From Bacillota bacterium (GTDB taxonomy: Bacteria > Bacillota > Clostridia > Lachnospirales > Lachnospiraceae): a DNA stretch of 64,000 nucleotides. This document shows positions 41,656-51,347 of this stretch, piece after piece. The DNA is taken from the NCBI GenBank assembly GCA_023415635.1, contig JAEZJV010000040.1, positions 186,001 to 250,000 on the forward strand, given 5' to 3'. Under the pieces are notes generated by a model. That model saw nothing but the letters and a program-made list of their open reading frames with translations, did no database searches and was not told where the DNA came from. The translations under genes and the position numbers were made by a program. Position 1 is the stretch's first letter. Each line of letters opens with the position of its first letter.

Positions 41656-42879
41656 TTAACTATGATTTATCCGGTAATTCTCATATTCCACCAAGCCAAG
41701 AAAAATAGGCAACATCATTATTCTATAACTATCTAAAACTATTAAGGTTATAGACGTTATAAGAAGATACGCGAAAATTGTTGTATACCATGCAAAATCT
41801 TCATATCTTTTCTTACGTTTGAAATTTCTTAAAATAGTAATCCATCGCATCATCGGTGCGATGAAAATAGGTATTATAAATAGACCCCATATACCTATTT
41901 GTCCAACAATTCCTACATCATCAACATAGGTTGTATAATATCCAACCTGATGATGAAGTATTGAGTAATACTTGTCACTATTTGGGAAGCACATGCCGAA
42001 GGGGAAATTTGTCATAAACTGCGACCAATAATACTCAAAAGAATATTGTCTACTTATAGTACTTCCAGCCTCTGATCCATTAATAGTTAAAGATTGAAGT
42101 AATGATGAAACTACATGAGTCTGTGAAATCACCACTAAGGCTAGAAACACGATGATACTTTTTTTAAAAAGGGTGCGTTTAGTATCTTTCTGTAGTAACA
42201 CTAGAAGAAATAACCCAGCAGCTATAACCATCGTATACGCTCTAGTTTGTTGAATAATTACTAATTCAAATATGCCAACAATTAATAATAAATACCTATA
42301 AACACTCCTGTTTTTTTTGTAGTAGATATTATAGAAATTATATAAAATCATAAGGTTGCCATAGAAATGAAGCCCTATACGCAGTTTCCCATTTCTTATT
42401 CTTACAGCAGATTCTAACATGATCAATCTTCCATTCGTTTCTGACAACAATAGCTGTATTAAAACCAGAATATAAATAATTACAGAAAAAACATCGAGCA
42501 CTTTATAAATAGATTGTGTCTCTCCTCTTCTCAGCAAAAACACTAATATAGGATAAACTAATAAAAGTGCCAAATATGAATAACTGCTATTTATCGTAGA
42601 ATTAACATCCTGTGCCGGGTATTTTATTAAAGAATTTAAAAAAACAGCTAAATACGAAACTATAGCGAGGATAATATATATCTTAACAAAAGTAAATTTA
42701 TGCGCAATAATTAGCATTTCATTTTGCCAATAAGCTATGCACAATACAAAGCTAGCAATAAAAGCTCCTAAGAATAAGTATGTATTATTGATTGGTGTTC
42801 CAATGCTAAAGAAATTATCTAGTGCAACAACACAAAGCATTATGCACATTAATAATATACTTGTTCTTTTTACTGTCAT
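41656..42879 (-). CDS. Wzy-type EPS polymerase
   Basis: This 407-residue integral membrane protein has about ten helices and a large extracellular loop in the middle-to-late part (about 265-330) containing SRQYSFEYYWSQFMTNFPFGMCF, as in O-antigen polymerase/ligase proteins; such loops hold catalytic arginines. Its position between a glycosyltransferase and the flippase/pyruvyl transferase genes fits a Wzx/Wzy-dependent EPS pathway. Sequence conservation in this family is low, so the call rests on topology and context. Confidence 0.7.
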   Translation of the reverse strand: MTVKRTSILLMCIMLCVVALDNFFSIGTPINNTYLFLGAFIASFVLCIAYWQNEMLIIAHKFTFVKIYIILAIVSYLAVFLNSLIKYPAQDVNSTINSSYSYLALLLVYPILVFLLRRGETQSIYKVLDVFSVIIYILVLIQLLLSETNGRLIMLESAVRIRNGKLRIGLHFYGNLMILYNFYNIYYKKNRSVYRYLLLIVGIFELVIIQQTRAYTMVIAAGLFLLVLLQKDTKRTLFKKSIIVFLALVVISQTHVVSSLLQSLTINGSEAGSTISRQYSFEYYWSQFMTNFPFGMCFPNSDKYYSILHHQVGYYTTYVDDVGIVGQIGIWGLFIIPIFIAPMMRWITILRNFKRKKRYEDFAWYTTIFAYLLITSITLIVLDSYRIMMLPIFLGLVEYENYRINHS

Positions 42880-42906
42880 TCTGCTTATCCCTCACTACTT
42901 AAATTA

Positions 42907-44052
42907 TTATCCAAGTGATTCTATAATCTCCTGAACATCTCTAACAATTGCTTCGAGACAATAATTGTTCTTATACAAATTGTTTTCACTCTCAAGAAAC
43001 TGTTCTTTTCTTTCACTACTCATATTGTAATAGGTTCTAATTGCTACACTAAATTTCTCTGCATGATCAGCGATATATCCATTTACTCCGTTTTCAAATT
43101 CATAGCCTATTGCTCCGTGGCTAGTTGTTACAATTGGGAGCCCATATGACATTGCCTCCGCAATTTTAACTTTCATGCCACCACCTTCAAATATCGGAAC
43201 CAAAACCATATCTGAAATTTCAAAAAATGGCTGCATTGAGTCAGGAGATTCGATTAAAGTTATCCCTTCTTTTATGCAAAGTTCTTTTATTTCACTCAAC
43301 GGACGAGATCCAGCTAAAGTCAGATCACAAATATCCTTGACCATCGGCCAAACATTATTAATAAACCATTTTACTCCATTACAATTCGGGCCAAACCATA
43401 AAGACCCGGTTATGAGACATTTTATTCTTCCATTAATCACCGAATGTAAGTTTCTGCTATTTTTTACATGATTAACACCCACTGGAAATACAACTACTTT
43501 ATTCTCTGGTAAATTGTAAACATCCATAAATCTCTTACGATCATTATCTGTAATTGCAAGGACCCGGTCAGCGTGTCGTAACATAAACTGCTCGCTTTTT
43601 CCACTGAGCTTATATTTAAGAAAGCGAAGTAATGTTTTCTCATTTTTAAATTCAATACGATAAAAATCCTGTTCAACATTATGAGCACGTACAACTATTT
43701 TCCCCTTAAAACTAGAATTAACAATATCTTTAACTACATACTCCATTTTGGTAAATTCAATATAAATAACGTCATAATTATTAAAATCAATATTGGTTTT
43801 TTTCCAGTTGGCAAAGGTCCTATCAAATTGCATTTGCATTAGTATTTTTGCCTTTGTAAATTTACTAATAGGTGTATCCAAGTAATAAGTTTTTCTATAT
43901 TTAGATGCTATTTCTTTATTTGAAATGGTTGGTCCAGCATAATCTACATTATCATAAAGGCTAGTCAAAGCATAATATGATTGATAAACACAAAGAACTC
44001 CTCCAGAATAAAAAGATGGTTCTTGTGTGCATATATGTAAAATATTCAACAA
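42907..44052 (-). CDS. GT4 family glycosyltransferase (1)
   Basis: This 381-residue GT-B enzyme has a C-terminal nucleotide-sugar binding half with ITGSLWFGPNCNGVKWF and PIFEGGGMKVKIAEAMSYGLPIVTT (the E-x7-E motif; quoted in part). The N-terminal acceptor half begins ILHICTQEP. The start codon appears to be TTG at 44050-44052, since AAGGAGGAG lies 7 bases before it and no ATG is available nearby. It adds one sugar of the EPS repeat. Downstream of it lies the Wzy gene, upstream a 288-base gap. Confidence 0.82.
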   Translation of the reverse strand: MLNILHICTQEPSFYSGGVLCVYQSYYALTSLYDNVDYAGPTISNKEIASKYRKTYYLDTPISKFTKAKILMQMQFDRTFANWKKTNIDFNNYDVIYIEFTKMEYVVKDIVNSSFKGKIVVRAHNVEQDFYRIEFKNEKTLLRFLKYKLSGKSEQFMLRHADRVLAITDNDRKRFMDVYNLPENKVVVFPVGVNHVKNSRNLHSVINGRIKCLITGSLWFGPNCNGVKWFINNVWPMVKDICDLTLAGSRPLSEIKELCIKEGITLIESPDSMQPFFEISDMVLVPIFEGGGMKVKIAEAMSYGLPIVTTSHGAIGYEFENGVNGYIADHAEKFSVAIRTYYNMSSERKEQFLESENNLYKNNYCLEAIVRDVQEIIESLG

Positions 44053-44074
44053 AACACTCCTCCTTATTATTAAC

Positions 44075-44331
44075 TTATAGTTTCCGTGAAAACAGACCGT
44101 TTTGTCCGTTAAAATAGCTCAAGCTTTCCGGTGCTTTAGACCCTTCATTCCAACAGAAAGATGACTTACCCTCCGAGTGCCCAGCATACTGTCCATTGAC
44201 TCCATTCCCACCCCTCAGATAAATATTCTGACTTGCAGAAAGAGTAATATATAATTGAAAATACTGTTGTGGTCTAACGGAAAAAGTGATCTGTTTGGGA
44301 GGAAATCATGGTCTATTGCTTCGGAATATAA
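44075..44331. other. Orphan GC-richer segment, possible mobile element remnant
   Basis: Between two AT-rich glycosyltransferase genes this block has visibly higher GC. On the minus strand a 76-codon frame with no start codon (44075-44305) is open, containing GGNGVNGQYAGHSEGKSSF and ESLSYFNGQNGLFSRKL. On the plus strand a perfect GGGAGG site precedes an ATG at 44308 that stops after seven codons (MVYCFGI). It looks like the end of an inserted element or the start of a lost gene; I cannot name it. Confidence 0.4.
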
Positions 44332-44340
44332 TTTTACCAA

Positions 44341-45474
44341 TCAGTAAACTGAATTCTCATATAATTGTTCTACTAATTTTTTAGCAACAATATTCCAATT
44401 CAAAGATTCTCTATATTCATTAATTAATTTAGCTTGATGATCAAATTCAAATGGATTGTCCATCAGATACTCCATTTTTTCTGCTAAATCTCGGGCATCT
44501 CCCGCCTTAAACAAAAGACCAATTTTCCCATGATTTAATTGTTCTTTCAATCCTCCTGTATCCGATGCTATAATAGGCGAAGTGTACTCGTATGCAATTG
44601 GTATAACTCCCGATTGGGTAGCATCAATATAAGGAATAACTGTTATAACATTTGGCCCATCAAATAAACATCCAACTTCTTCATCAGGTATAAACCTATT
44701 AATTATCTTAACACTTTTTATCTTCGAAAACTCCTCTTCATAATCCGAAAAATCGCCATTTCCAGCTATAGTAAGTGTAAAATCTTCACGTTTTGATCCG
44801 ATAATGTGCAATGCACTAGCAAGTACATGTAACCCTTTATATTCTTCAATTCTTCCAAAGAAAACAAAATTAAATTTTTTATCAGAGTAATCTATCTTGT
44901 ATCTACTATCCTGCTTTTCTAAATATATTGACATACGTCCGTGCGGAACATAATGAATTTTATTCAAAGGTATGCCATAATTATCTGATACAATTTGCCT
45001 AAATGTTTCTGTAAGAACGACAATTTCATCAGATTCAAGAACAGAATTTCGTGCTTCTCGCGCATAATACCCTTTTTCTCCTGAGTGGCTAATAGGGTCA
45101 TGGCATATCGATACTAATTTATTACGACTAATACATTTCTCTACAATTGGATTCCAATGTCCATACAATGGCCTAAAAGAAAAATCAAAATTATGTTTTC
45201 TGAACTTTAATCTAATTCGCCATTGATCTAAAAGTACAAGACGTAGGGTTTTTAACAAAAAATCTATCTTATTTTTGTTTCCATAATCTTTGATTATAAA
45301 TAATTTATCTTCTGGAAAATAATTTATCCAATCATCCCTATTTGTTGTTGTATCGACAATTGTTGCATATACTTTAAAACCATTAGCTTCAAATGCTTTT
45401 GCCCATTCAAAGGCAAGAACAGCTCCGGTACCATCTCTATTCTGTTGATTTATAAATATTTCTCTTGGCCTCAT
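44341..45474 (-). CDS. GT4 family glycosyltransferase (2)
   Basis: This 377-residue GT-B glycosyltransferase has FNFVFFGRIEEYKGLHVLA in the donor-binding half and EYTSPIIASDTGGLKEQL near the end. The acceptor half holds VSICHDPISHSGEKGYYAREA. AAAGGAG lies well placed before the ATG. It should add a sugar of the EPS repeat on the cytoplasmic side. It follows the gene for the capsular-type transferase by 63 bases. Confidence 0.82.
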   Translation of the reverse strand: MRPREIFINQQNRDGTGAVLAFEWAKAFEANGFKVYATIVDTTTNRDDWINYFPEDKLFIIKDYGNKNKIDFLLKTLRLVLLDQWRIRLKFRKHNFDFSFRPLYGHWNPIVEKCISRNKLVSICHDPISHSGEKGYYAREARNSVLESDEIVVLTETFRQIVSDNYGIPLNKIHYVPHGRMSIYLEKQDSRYKIDYSDKKFNFVFFGRIEEYKGLHVLASALHIIGSKREDFTLTIAGNGDFSDYEEEFSKIKSVKIINRFIPDEEVGCLFDGPNVITVIPYIDATQSGVIPIAYEYTSPIIASDTGGLKEQLNHGKIGLLFKAGDARDLAEKMEYLMDNPFEFDHQAKLINEYRESLNWNIVAKKLVEQLYENSVY

Positions 45475-45537
45475 ATCTACTGTACTCCTTTAAATGTATG
45501 CTCTTTTCAATTCCTTTTAGCTTTACTCTCATCTTAT

Positions 45538-46551
45538 TTACAACTTTCCACCTAATATCCTACCATAAAAAGTTTCAAGGCCGTTTTGAGTTTCAGGAAA
45601 ATCTTGCTTCCAAGTCAATTTAAACAGTGCAGTATTTTCAGATAACTCATCCCACTTCTCCCGATCATACACAGCACCTAATGCCTTATACAATTCATCG
45701 CACTCTGGATTATTAGGAACTATTGCAGAAAATTCTTGTGCAATTCTTTCATCATGCTTTTGTGCAAGTACAATCATATAATCTAAAGTCAAGTAATCAA
45801 TAAGTATATTATTTGTTTCCCAATAATACAGAAAGAAATCCCTCATTGTAGCGAACATCCATCTATTTTCATATCCACATTGCAGGGAATATGTTGCAAA
45901 ATAACCAGATGCAACTGAGCAATGTAAATAATCTGGTCTCTTTATAGACCAAAGTGGATATTTAAAATAATCATCTAAATTGCAATTTCCCGCGCAAAAA
46001 AAAGTACTATCCAGCCACATTCCGCCATGTTCTGCAAGTAGTGATAATCTTAATATATCTGAAAAGTGAGTTCGCGAAATAATTCCCTCCTTCTTTTTTA
46101 TTTCTATCCATTCAGGAATATGAGTGTAGTTTTTATAATTATCTTCAGTGATAATAATAACTTTATGATGTCCAGAGCTCTTTATAATGGAATTAATGCA
46201 CTTTTTTACCACTAATGGAGCACTTTCTATTCCTTGCCACCAGCAGGTCCAAATACAATTTCTGAATTCAGGGTCATCTTCTATAATCTCTCTATCATAA
46301 TCATACGATGCAAAAAAATCTCCACACGTTGTTTCATAGTATTTCAGCATTGTATTATGCTTCTGTTTAAGATGCCGTTCAACCTCTGACGGCTCCTTAA
46401 AACCATTGTGATTCATAATCTGAATATCAAGTTTGGCTTGAAATGTCGTAATTGCCTCTCTCCATGAGGTAACTTTCGCAATTTTCAGCGTAGCATCTAT
46501 TTCTTCGCAGCATCGATGAATAATTCTTTTTAAACTTTTATATCCACTCAT
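45538..46551 (-). CDS. Capsular polysaccharide synthesis (GT32-like) glycosyltransferase
   Basis: This 337-residue protein has the GT32/capsular polysaccharide synthesis pattern: IWTCWWQGIESAPLVVKKC, HFSDILRLSLLAEHGGMWLD (the DXD-like motif is WLDST) and LWSIKRPDYLHCSV. It is a GT-A type enzyme transferring a hexose or similar sugar. It overlaps the upstream glycosyltransferase gene by 14 bases, so the two are translationally coupled. The sugar is unknown. Confidence 0.8.
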   Translation of the reverse strand: MSGYKSLKRIIHRCCEEIDATLKIAKVTSWREAITTFQAKLDIQIMNHNGFKEPSEVERHLKQKHNTMLKYYETTCGDFFASYDYDREIIEDDPEFRNCIWTCWWQGIESAPLVVKKCINSIIKSSGHHKVIIITEDNYKNYTHIPEWIEIKKKEGIISRTHFSDILRLSLLAEHGGMWLDSTFFCAGNCNLDDYFKYPLWSIKRPDYLHCSVASGYFATYSLQCGYENRWMFATMRDFFLYYWETNNILIDYLTLDYMIVLAQKHDERIAQEFSAIVPNNPECDELYKALGAVYDREKWDELSENTALFKLTWKQDFPETQNGLETFYGRILGGKL

Positions 46552-47656
46552 TTTTAGTTCCTATTCTTTCTCGATACAGGTTCTTATAATAATTTTCTAA
46601 TATTTCATGCGCCACTTTGATATCATAATGACTATTAACAATATCCTCAGTATCATTTCTTCTAACGGCATTTGCAGAGTCAACAATAACTTTCGCCCAC
46701 TCAGTAGCAGGAGTACTTAAGCTTATAAATTGGCTTTTCGAATTGAATTTCACTTCAAATGGCGTCTTATCAGAGAAAACACATGGTAAATCTGCAAATT
46801 GTGCTTCTACTCCAACAACCGGAATTCCTTCAAATAGAGAAGGAAGAACAAATATATCCATAGCTTGGTATAATTCATTCACATCACTTCTATTTCCCAG
46901 AAATTTAATTTTCGCCTCCAGAGTAAGTTTCTTAATCTGATCTCGTATTTCATACTCCTTTTCGCCTTCACCAACAAGTATTAAGACAGCCTTTGGCTCC
47001 AACTTTTGAATTTCATTGAATATTTCGATCAGAAATTTATGATTTTTCTGGTATGAGATTCTTCCTACATGCCCAACTACTAACTCATCAGTTAATCCTA
47101 GCTCTTTTCTTTTGCTTAATCTTGTTTCTAGATTAAAATAAAACTTTTCTGCATCCACTGCATTAGAAATCACCTCAAAAGTTTCATCTCCGAATAAAAA
47201 TCTACCAGCCTCTTCGCCACATGCTAAGTATGTGTTAGCTGCTAAAGAAATACGTAAACGGAAATACTGTTTTAAAACATACTTAAAATCCTTATCAATT
47301 GCTGTGTTATGGCTATGCGCTATACGAATTGGTACTCCAGCTCTCTTACCAGCCAATAACGGCAAATAGCTCATAGAATCAATATGAGAATGCATAATCT
47401 GATACTCTGGATGCTCCTTAAAAAATTTTCTCGTCCATTTAAAATAAGCCAGATAATTCTGAGGATAAAGTCTTGGAGCATAGTATACTTTTCCCCCAAG
47501 ATATTCTATTTCATCATCATAATCACTACGATTTAAACGATGTGTCAAAAAATCAAACTGAATTTGTTTTCTATCAATATTTCTATAGTAGTTCATAAGC
47601 ATCGTTTCCAATCCTGCGCGATGCATATCATTTACACATTGAAGAATTCTTATCAT
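46538..47656 (-). CDS. GT4 family glycosyltransferase (3), EpsF-like
   Basis: The protein has 372 residues from the ATG at 47656 (TAGGAG 9 bases upstream; an in-frame TTG just before abuts that site). It has GHVGRISYQKNHKFLIEIF, ILVGEGEKEYEIRDQI and FVLPSLFEGIPVVGVEAQ, matching EPS glycosyltransferases of the EpsF type. The N-terminus MIRILQCVNDMHRAGLETML is typical of this group. Cytoplasmic, acting on the lipid-linked EPS repeat. Confidence 0.83.
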   Translation of the reverse strand: MIRILQCVNDMHRAGLETMLMNYYRNIDRKQIQFDFLTHRLNRSDYDDEIEYLGGKVYYAPRLYPQNYLAYFKWTRKFFKEHPEYQIMHSHIDSMSYLPLLAGKRAGVPIRIAHSHNTAIDKDFKYVLKQYFRLRISLAANTYLACGEEAGRFLFGDETFEVISNAVDAEKFYFNLETRLSKRKELGLTDELVVGHVGRISYQKNHKFLIEIFNEIQKLEPKAVLILVGEGEKEYEIRDQIKKLTLEAKIKFLGNRSDVNELYQAMDIFVLPSLFEGIPVVGVEAQFADLPCVFSDKTPFEVKFNSKSQFISLSTPATEWAKVIVDSANAVRRNDTEDIVNSHYDIKVAHEILENYYKNLYRERIGTKNEWI

Positions 47657-47820
47657 CCGGCTCAACTCCTACCAATTGCATGCACATCTTGTAATCATTT
47701 GGATTCCCTGCATACTAAATTTTCTATTACATGACGCGTAACAAAAAGTTACATACTTATTAAAGAATAAGGGAATCTTACGAAAATTGGTATTATACCC
47801 CTGAGCAGGACAGTTTTTTC

Positions 47821-48963
47821 TTATCCCCTATATAATTCAATTGTTTTTTCAACAACATGATCCCAGTTATACTTGTATCTTATAAAACTCTCAGCTTTGC
47901 TTTTGTATCCATCCACTATTTCAGGATGATCACATAATATCTGCAATTTGCTTCTTAAATCTTCAACGCTACTCTTCTTGAAAATCACGGCTTTATCTTC
48001 AACAACCTCAGCACACTCTGGAATATCAGAAGTCACACAGCAATTTCCGTAGCTCATACCTTCAAGGAGACTTAATGGCATACCTTCCAGATCAGACGGA
48101 AGTGTGTAGATATATGGATTACTATAAAGTTCATGCTTTAATCTTCCCTGTACAAAGCCCGTAAAGATGATTCTGTCATCACCCTTTACCATTTCTTTCA
48201 GTTCATCCATAAAAGCCTGGCAATCTGAACTTCCTCCAGCAATCACAAGTTTTTTATCAGTCTTGACCTGTTTAAATGCTTCTATTAAATACCTCTCACC
48301 CTTTTCAGGAACTATTCTTCCAAGATAGAGAATATAATTATCTTTAACCAGTCCCCACTTTTCAGTAATCTGATCAGCAGGTCTCATCTTAGCATTGTTT
48401 ACACCATTAGGAATAAATTGAGTGTCTTTGTTGTATGTATTCTTGAAGTAATCTTTCACACCCTGGCTGAGAACAATAATATCATCTGCAAATCTTACAG
48501 CATTCTTTTCGCCCATCATGATATAGGCTGACGCAAATTTGCCCCACTTTGCTCTCTGATGATCCAAACCATGTACAGTTACGATTACTCTCTTCCCAAA
48601 CAGTTTCGGAAGCCAACACATGAAAGCTGGCCCTTCTGCATGGATATGGACAGCATCATACTTTCCAAATGCTGCTCTAAGACTTGCAGAAACAGAGGCT
48701 GTCATAGCTGCCAACCCTCGTTTTTTAATGGTAAATACATCAACGAGCTTAACACCCATGAACTCACTCATCTTCTCGCAATCAAACTCAGCACCGGCTA
48801 CATTGTGCCCTTTACGGTTATAACAAATTACAGAATGGCCCTTTTCAACCATCCTGGTGGACAGTTCCTCTATAACAACTTCAATACCACCTTCTCTGGA
48901 CGGAATACGTTTATGGCCAAGCATAGCGATATTCAGTTGTGCTTTGCTATTATGCCCTTTCAT
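47821..48963 (-). CDS. GT4 family glycosyltransferase (4), rhamnosyltransferase-like
   Basis: This 380-residue GT-B enzyme starts MLGHKRIPSREGGIEVVIEEL, the pattern of the DUF1972/WsaD-type transferases that often add rhamnose or another second sugar. The donor half has LYLGRIVPEKGERYLIEAF and LEGMPLSLLEGMSYGNCCVT. It lies next to the priming transferase gene and is therefore a good candidate for the second sugar of the repeat. AAGGAGAG lies 13 bases before the ATG. Sugar identity is inferred. Confidence 0.82.
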   Translation of the reverse strand: MKGHNSKAQLNIAMLGHKRIPSREGGIEVVIEELSTRMVEKGHSVICYNRKGHNVAGAEFDCEKMSEFMGVKLVDVFTIKKRGLAAMTASVSASLRAAFGKYDAVHIHAEGPAFMCWLPKLFGKRVIVTVHGLDHQRAKWGKFASAYIMMGEKNAVRFADDIIVLSQGVKDYFKNTYNKDTQFIPNGVNNAKMRPADQITEKWGLVKDNYILYLGRIVPEKGERYLIEAFKQVKTDKKLVIAGGSSDCQAFMDELKEMVKGDDRIIFTGFVQGRLKHELYSNPYIYTLPSDLEGMPLSLLEGMSYGNCCVTSDIPECAEVVEDKAVIFKKSSVEDLRSKLQILCDHPEIVDGYKSKAESFIRYKYNWDHVVEKTIELYRG

Positions 48964-49129
48964 GTCTTTCTATAACTCTCCTTGTACATCATATCAAATT
49001 CCAAAATATTTATTCTCCATGTTCTACCAACAACAAGTATAAAATGACTTATTTATTCTGCTACATTATTAAGCAATATATAAAATATAACTATCCTATA
49101 TTTTATTAATACAAATAACCCAATTACAC

Positions 49130-50542
49130 CTACTTCGCTCCTCTCCCAAATAGTACAACCCATATCGTCTTTATTAATATTCTAATATCCATCCCCAATG
49201 ACCAGTTATCGATATAATCCAAATCCAGCTTGACCACATCCTCGAAATCAGTAATATCACTTCTGCCGCTGACCTGCCACAGGCCTGTAACACCTGATTT
49301 TAAAGCGAGTCTTCGCTTATGCCTATTCTCATATTGAACAAATTCGGTTTCTGTGGGGGGTCGTGTACCGACAAGGCTCATGTCACCTTTTAAGACATTG
49401 AAGAACTGAGGAAATTCATCCAGGCTTGTTTTTCTCAAAAATCTGCCCACCTTGGTAACTCTCGGATCGTTCTTCATCTTAAACATGAAACCGTTCATTT
49501 CGTTCTTCGCCATCAGCTCCTGTTTTCTCTTTTCGGCATCCATATACATGGAACGAAATTTATAAATGCGAAATCTTCTGCCGTTCTTTCCTATTCTAAC
49601 TTGAGTAAAAAAGATTGGTCCCGGTGATTCAATAACAATTGCTGGAGCGATAAATATTGTGAGAAACAGGGCAATCAGGCATCCCACCAATCCCCCGATA
49701 ATATCCGTTACCCTCTTAAGAATCAGCTGGCTTTCCTTGTACATCTTTGTACTGAAGGTTAATACGTGATAGCCACTCACCTCTCTGACGACCTTTTCAT
49801 GAATTTTAAGACCGAAGGTGTGAATGCTTAAGTCTACAGTTATTCCCATGTTCTGGAATTCCAGAACAATCTCTTCTAATTTAAGACTGCCCATATGTTC
49901 GCTCGGTATATGGATAAATACTCCGTCAATCACTTCCTGTCTGGCAATCTCAAACATATTATCCCTGCCTGCCTTTACCTCAACACCATAGAGCTTCTTG
50001 CCGATCTGATCAACATCTACAATGGTCAGATAAGTGACCTGGTATTCCCATTCATTTTCCCTGTGCATCTGGGTAAGTATCTTCTTAACCTGATCGGAGG
50101 TCGTAATGATCATGACCTTATAGCTTGCATTGCTTTTCTTATACAGACCAAGGAGCAGCAGCTTGAAATATTGCCGGAGCAGATAGGTCGTCAGAATGTT
50201 CAACAGAATGAAGCACAGAAAGAACATTCTGGAGTAAAATGCCCCTTCCTGGAATAGATACATTACAGCAGTCAGAGTTACAGCCAGCAGGATATTTATT
50301 TTAACCACTACAAACATTTCTTCCAGGAAGCCCCGCTTAAATAGTTTACTGTAGGTATCATTTAAGTAATATAAAGCAATATACAAAAGTAATACCGTAG
50401 CAAATGCCCCACCGTAGATATTCCTTCCTGACCACTGCTTCAGGAGCTCACCAAAACGAATCCAAGCAGCCAGTAAAAACGATAGGATAATACTAATCAA
50501 ATCCACCAGCAGAAGATACTTATTAGGCATATTCTTTCTCAT
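49130..50542 (-). CDS. Polyprenyl glycosylphosphotransferase (EPS priming enzyme)
   Basis: The protein has about 470 residues; the start is uncertain (ATG at 50542, or at 50530), since the gene overlaps the preceding one and has no strong ribosome binding site. It has four N-terminal membrane helices, a CoA-binding-like middle domain and a WcaJ/EpsE-type catalytic domain. Catalytic motifs include FFTQVRIGKNGRRFRIYKFR, RKTSLDEFPQFFNVLKGDMS and VGTRPP, and GLWQVSGRSDI. It transfers a sugar phosphate, probably glucose or galactose, to undecaprenyl phosphate and so starts each EPS repeat unit. Confidence 0.9.
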   Translation of the reverse strand: MRKNMPNKYLLLVDLISIILSFLLAAWIRFGELLKQWSGRNIYGGAFATVLLLYIALYYLNDTYSKLFKRGFLEEMFVVVKINILLAVTLTAVMYLFQEGAFYSRMFFLCFILLNILTTYLLRQYFKLLLLGLYKKSNASYKVMIITTSDQVKKILTQMHRENEWEYQVTYLTIVDVDQIGKKLYGVEVKAGRDNMFEIARQEVIDGVFIHIPSEHMGSLKLEEIVLEFQNMGITVDLSIHTFGLKIHEKVVREVSGYHVLTFSTKMYKESQLILKRVTDIIGGLVGCLIALFLTIFIAPAIVIESPGPIFFTQVRIGKNGRRFRIYKFRSMYMDAEKRKQELMAKNEMNGFMFKMKNDPRVTKVGRFLRKTSLDEFPQFFNVLKGDMSLVGTRPPTETEFVQYENRHKRRLALKSGVTGLWQVSGRSDITDFEDVVKLDLDYIDNWSLGMDIRILIKTIWVVLFGRGAK

Positions 50543-51227
50543 CAAATCCATCAAAAGCCACTTCCTTGACAAAGAGTTTATTTTTCCTTGAAACTGCTAT
50601 ACAGATTCCCCAAAGTATCAGAATGGTTATCAGTACAATAATGAGCGTATTCATGTGAATTGTATCCTGCTCGATCTGGTCGGACAGCTGGTAGAGTATA
50701 TTACCCGTTACTTCCTTAATCTGTTCAATCTGATTATTCACGTTAAAGGTGATGGAAAGCCCGCAGATATTATAAATCTGCTGATCTATGTATAGTGTAA
50801 GCTCCCTGGCATCCAATGACATTTTATCCGGGTTAGCTTCATGCTCCAGCCTGAAGATATCCTCCTTAGCCTGAATTAAGTTCTCTAATTCCATCAAATC
50901 GGTTTTGCCTGGTTTATATTCCTGATCACTGAAATAATCCTTAAGATAATAATAGTAAAGATATTCCGTCTCCCCTGCCCACGAAAGGGAGGGTTCTGAA
51001 CCTCCATACTGCCTGATCAGCATGGTCAGCACAAGGCGTTCTGAAATATTAAAACCTTCCATCTCTGAAAGTATTACTGTCTGTGATATTACAGGTATAC
51101 TCTCTTTACTCTCTTCATGATTAATGACTTTTCTTCCTATGATTATAATCATACCAATGCCCAACAAAATTCCTGCTAAGGTAATCAGGTATCTATAATC
51201 CATCCTCCTCTTTCTATACTCCACCAT
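50523..51227 (-). CDS. Two-helix membrane protein of the EPS operon, function unknown
   Basis: The protein has 234 residues from the ATG at 51227 (GGAGGGAA just upstream; an ATG four codons earlier is not as well served). Membrane segments lie at about 15-33 and 200-220, with a Glu-rich helical region outside and a short cytoplasmic tail (VAFDGFDEKEYA). This topology (two membrane helices around an extracellular helical domain) is that of a chain-length regulator, but the sequence has no Wzz motif I recognise. It sits between the BY-kinase and the priming transferase genes. Confidence 0.6.
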   Translation of the reverse strand: MVEYRKRRMDYRYLITLAGILLGIGMIIIIGRKVINHEESKESIPVISQTVILSEMEGFNISERLVLTMLIRQYGGSEPSLSWAGETEYLYYYYLKDYFSDQEYKPGKTDLMELENLIQAKEDIFRLEHEANPDKMSLDARELTLYIDQQIYNICGLSITFNVNNQIEQIKEVTGNILYQLSDQIEQDTIHMNTLIIVLITILILWGICIAVSRKNKLFVKEVAFDGFDEKEYA

Positions 51228-51347
51228 TCTTCCCTCCATGCACTACATTCCATGTTACTTACTTTCGTGCATTAGGGCTTTCCTTTCAATCTGGGAAGCC
51301 ATCATAGGTGGTTTATATTCTTTCCCAGCTACATAAATGAATCTTAA

